A program made the position numbers and the translations under genes. The notes beneath the pieces were generated by a model. It searched no databases. It had not been told where the DNA came from and saw only the letters and a program-made list of their open reading frames with translations. This document shows positions 62,195 to 64,000 of a DNA stretch of 64,000 nucleotides, piece by piece (position 1 is the stretch's first letter; the number at the start of each line of letters is the position of its first letter). Origin of the DNA: an uncultured Legionella sp. (GTDB lineage Bacteria > Pseudomonadota > Gammaproteobacteria > Legionellales > Legionellaceae); the NCBI GenBank assembly GCA_902168255.1, contig CABHON010000006.1, positions 62,001 through 126,000 of the forward strand. Direction: 5' to 3'.

Positions 62195-63413
62195 TTTAAA
62201 AGTGTTTTTATCCCTTTTCTTGGTAATCATTGTTGATACTATGGGACTAGGATTAGTTTTTCCTGTATTAAGTCCTTTAGTACTCGAAAAAACCAGTGTC
62301 CTGGTAGATCCTGCCACTTCTTTCTCAGTGAGAGAAATGTTATATGCAGGGATTATTGGAATTTTCAGTTTGTTTTTACTGATTGGCGCACCTTTAATCG
62401 GCGATCTTTCCGATAGTATTGGTCGCAAAAAAGCATTATTAATCTGCGTCAGTGGAACTGCTATTAGTTTTTTACTCTGCGGTATTGGCATTTTGGCCGG
62501 CAGTTTGTCTTTACTTTTAATTGGCCGTGCCATTAATGGCTTCACTGCAGGCAGCAACTCTATTGCCCAAGCTGCCATTGCAGATATGAGTTCAAATGAA
62601 AATAAAACCAAAAATCTGGGTTTTATTACCTTAGCCAATTGCTTTGGGTTTGTGTTAGGCCCAGTTTTCGGTGGATATTTTGCAGAACATCCTTTATTTC
62701 CTTCTGCCGGGTTTTCAATGCCCTTTTTTATTGCAGGATGTCTAGCCTTCATCAATATTCTATTTCTACTCGTTTTCGTAAAAGACAGCAAGGCACAGAT
62801 TCGACGCAAACTGAATTTTAAATTAAGTATGGGTATTCGTATTTTTATTGATGCGATTCGATTAAAATCAGTTCGCAGGGTTTCTCTTGTTTTTCTTTGT
62901 GTTCAACTAAGTTGGTCTATTTATTTTCAGTTTATTTCGGTGGTTCTCATTGACTCGTATGGCTATGGCGCCACCAATATTGGTATGTTTATGACATACA
63001 TTGGCGTACTTTTCTCTGTTTGCCTGGCATTTCTTGTCCGTATTTTACTGAGACTTACCACCATTGAAAATATCATTCAAATTTCTTTTATTATTGTTGG
63101 AATTGCTCTAATAATTTGCCCTCTTCTTCATTCTGAAGTAAACCAATGGCTTATTGCCATTCCTATTACATTATCTATAGGCTTGTTATATACCGGCGGA
63201 TTATCCTTATTTTCTAATGCAGTTGATAAAACACAACAAGGATGGGTGATGGGTGTTAGTGCCGCCGTTGCTGCCGTAGCGTGGACATTGGGCGCTATAT
63301 TCGCAGGAATTTTAGGAAAATGGGGCGTTCAATGGCCTTTCTTAGTTGCCGCTTTAACGAGCTTTTTAGGATTTATTTTAAGTATAAAAATCAGAGAACA
63401 TAAAACATCATGA
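62181..63413 (+). CDS. MFS transporter, TetA-like drug/metabolite exporter
   Basis: This 410-residue protein has twelve hydrophobic segments and the MFS motif A in loop 2-3 ([14 protein letters not shown]). The start [23 protein letters not shown] resembles TetA and related DHA1 exporters that swap protons for drugs. [16 protein letters not shown] in TM5 is the antiporter motif C region. Its substrate is unknown. It overlaps folD by 14 bp at the 5' end and the Cys-rich protein gene by 4 bp at the 3' end, so all three are translated in a coupled way. Confidence 0.88.
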   Translation: MTGHNLKVFLSLFLVIIVDTMGLGLVFPVLSPLVLEKTSVLVDPATSFSVREMLYAGIIGIFSLFLLIGAPLIGDLSDSIGRKKALLICVSGTAISFLLCGIGILAGSLSLLLIGRAINGFTAGSNSIAQAAIADMSSNENKTKNLGFITLANCFGFVLGPVFGGYFAEHPLFPSAGFSMPFFIAGCLAFINILFLLVFVKDSKAQIRRKLNFKLSMGIRIFIDAIRLKSVRRVSLVFLCVQLSWSIYFQFISVVLIDSYGYGATNIGMFMTYIGVLFSVCLAFLVRILLRLTTIENIIQISFIIVGIALIICPLLHSEVNQWLIAIPITLSIGLLYTGGLSLFSNAVDKTQQGWVMGVSAAVAAVAWTLGAIFAGILGKWGVQWPFLVAALTSFLGFILSIKIREHKTS

Positions 63414-63811
63414 GCATTAATGTGAACAAATTTCTTTTGTGTCTTTTCGTTATTCTATCGTGTTTTACCACGACTGCCTTTGCAGAATCAGTTCAAACCC
63501 AAGCGAATAATAAAAGCGAGTCCGTAAGTGAAATTCAAGAATCGCGAAATTGTTGCTACCCAAATGGTATCAGTTACTGTGATGCCACCGCTGGACATTA
63601 TGTGTGCAAGGATGGTGGATATTCTGCTTGTCTATGCACAAATCAAGCGCCTGTTTCTACTTATCGTCAATTGGCCATTGGTTGCTGTATGTGGCATGGT
63701 GGTGTAGTGGCAAGTACTTTAGGTCAAGTTGTGTGTGCTGATGGCTCATTATCTTCGGTTTGTTCCTTGCAGAATGAGCCTTCTATTGGTGGCATGGGCA
63801 CATCTTACTAA
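63410..63811 (+). CDS. Small secreted Cys-rich protein with internal duplication
   Basis: This 133-residue protein has a signal peptide (VNKFLLCLFVILSCFTTTAFA) and two similar modules. The first is NCCYPNGISYCDATAGHYVCKDGGYSACLC, read in parts as CC-x3-G...Y-VCKDG-x-SAC. The second is GCCMWHGGVVASTLGQVVCADGSLSSVC. Ten cysteines remain after cleavage, arranged to form disulfides in the periplasm or outside the cell. I do not know the family; short CCxxxGG...VCxDG proteins are seen in Legionella and related bacteria. It starts with an ATGA overlap with the MFS gene. Confidence 0.75.
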   Translation: MSINVNKFLLCLFVILSCFTTTAFAESVQTQANNKSESVSEIQESRNCCYPNGISYCDATAGHYVCKDGGYSACLCTNQAPVSTYRQLAIGCCMWHGGVVASTLGQVVCADGSLSSVCSLQNEPSIGGMGTSY

Positions 63812-63837
63812 ATTATTTACTGGATTGAAGAAACACT

Positions 63838-64000
63838 ATGATATCAAAACTTATTTTAAAAAAAGAAGGTGTTTTTGCTCACATAGTTCTTAACAACCCA
63901 GAAAAGCATAATGCATTTGATGAGCAATTAATTGAGGATTTGTTAAAAACTTTAAAGCAAGTAAATAATGACCCTCATGTTCGTGTGGTATTACTTTCCG
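63838..64000 (+). CDS. Enoyl-CoA hydratase/isomerase family protein, 3' end outside window
   Basis: An ATG at 63838 opens a frame that runs to the window end (54 residues). The start KLILKKEGVFAHIVLNNPEKHNAFDEQLIEDLL with RVVLLS matches crotonase N-termini, especially the L-N-x-P-x-x-x-N-A-F block. The diagnostic oxyanion and catalytic segments lie beyond the edge, so hydratase, isomerase or methylglutaconyl-CoA hydratase are all possible. GAAG stands 6 bp before the ATG. It begins 26 bp after the Cys-rich protein stop on the same strand. Confidence 0.78.
   Translation, partial: MISKLILKKEGVFAHIVLNNPEKHNAFDEQLIEDLLKTLKQVNNDPHVRVVLLS

Noticed and set aside
62189-62809. 206-codon open frame antisense to the MFS transporter
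   Set aside because: It mirrors the transporter's codon pattern and is basic and low complexity. The plus-strand gene is clearly coding.

Overview
The window looks like the chromosome of an AT-rich (by eye about 38-40% GC) gammaproteobacterium, most likely in the order Legionellales (Coxiella/Legionella/Rickettsiella relatives). This is inferred from several things: the gene order hflK-hflC-purA, rpsU-dnaG and ileS-lspA; whole branched-chain amino-acid catabolic gene sets; cytosolic PAS histidine kinases of a type I associate with Legionellales; and a large coiled-coil protein ending in a Glu-rich block like those of Dot/Icm effectors. No rRNA, tRNA or CRISPR array was seen.

Layout. 1-4.5 kb: thiolase (cut by the window edge) and isovaleryl-CoA dehydrogenase, divergent from pyrD and gltA. 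4.6-7.4 kb: a small orphan protein, a Lys/Ala-rich AT-hook protein, a MITE, a mazEF-type toxin-antitoxin pair and lspA. 7.4-12.7 kb: ileS and lysS, then a decayed hipBA module with an intact hipB and two clear operators. 12.9-21.5 kb: a long leftward run fadJ-like, L,D-transpeptidase, small acidic protein, type IV pilin, etfB, etfA, ald, era, glycosyltransferase. 21.6-24.0 kb: small lipoprotein, dnaG, rpsU. 24.0-33.1 kb: the most unusual region. Three tandem two-gene modules each end in a closely related soluble PAS histidine kinase. In two of them the first gene encodes a divergent, enlarged protein that I read as a tRNA-dependent cyclodipeptide synthase (CDPS); in the third it is a DAO-like FAD oxidoreductase. 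Each module has its own TTGACA-17-bp promoter, and a 126-bp relic of a fourth kinase lies between two modules. 33.2-40.0 kb: valine catabolism genes (HIBCH, enoyl-CoA hydratase, isobutyryl-CoA dehydrogenase-like) after purA-hflC-hflK. 40.0-46.4 kb: a stand-alone NRPS A-PCP protein, divergent from a GNAT enzyme, a PAS-kinase-REC-REC hybrid and a degenerate kinase paralogue. 46.4-55.1 kb: GT9 glycosyltransferase, tyrosine recombinase, DEAH helicase and a 945-residue effector-like protein. 55.1-61.1 kb: an RND efflux operon whose adaptor gene carries an in-frame MITE. 61.3-64 kb: folD, an MFS transporter, a Cys-rich secreted protein and the start of a crotonase-family gene.

How it may work together. 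The metabolic genes form an amino-acid-burning set: IVD, ACAD8-like, ECH, HIBCH, FadJ and thiolase feed electrons through EtfAB and carbon into citrate synthase. The 24-33 kb region suggests an intracellular signalling system in which a product of a tRNA-using enzyme, or the enzyme itself, is sensed by a co-translated cytosolic kinase. No DNA-binding response regulator is visible in the window. The double-REC hybrid protein at 43 kb is the only candidate phosphoacceptor here. Small palindromic elements sit repeatedly inside operons (ileS/lspA, ACAD/ECH, OMF/adaptor).
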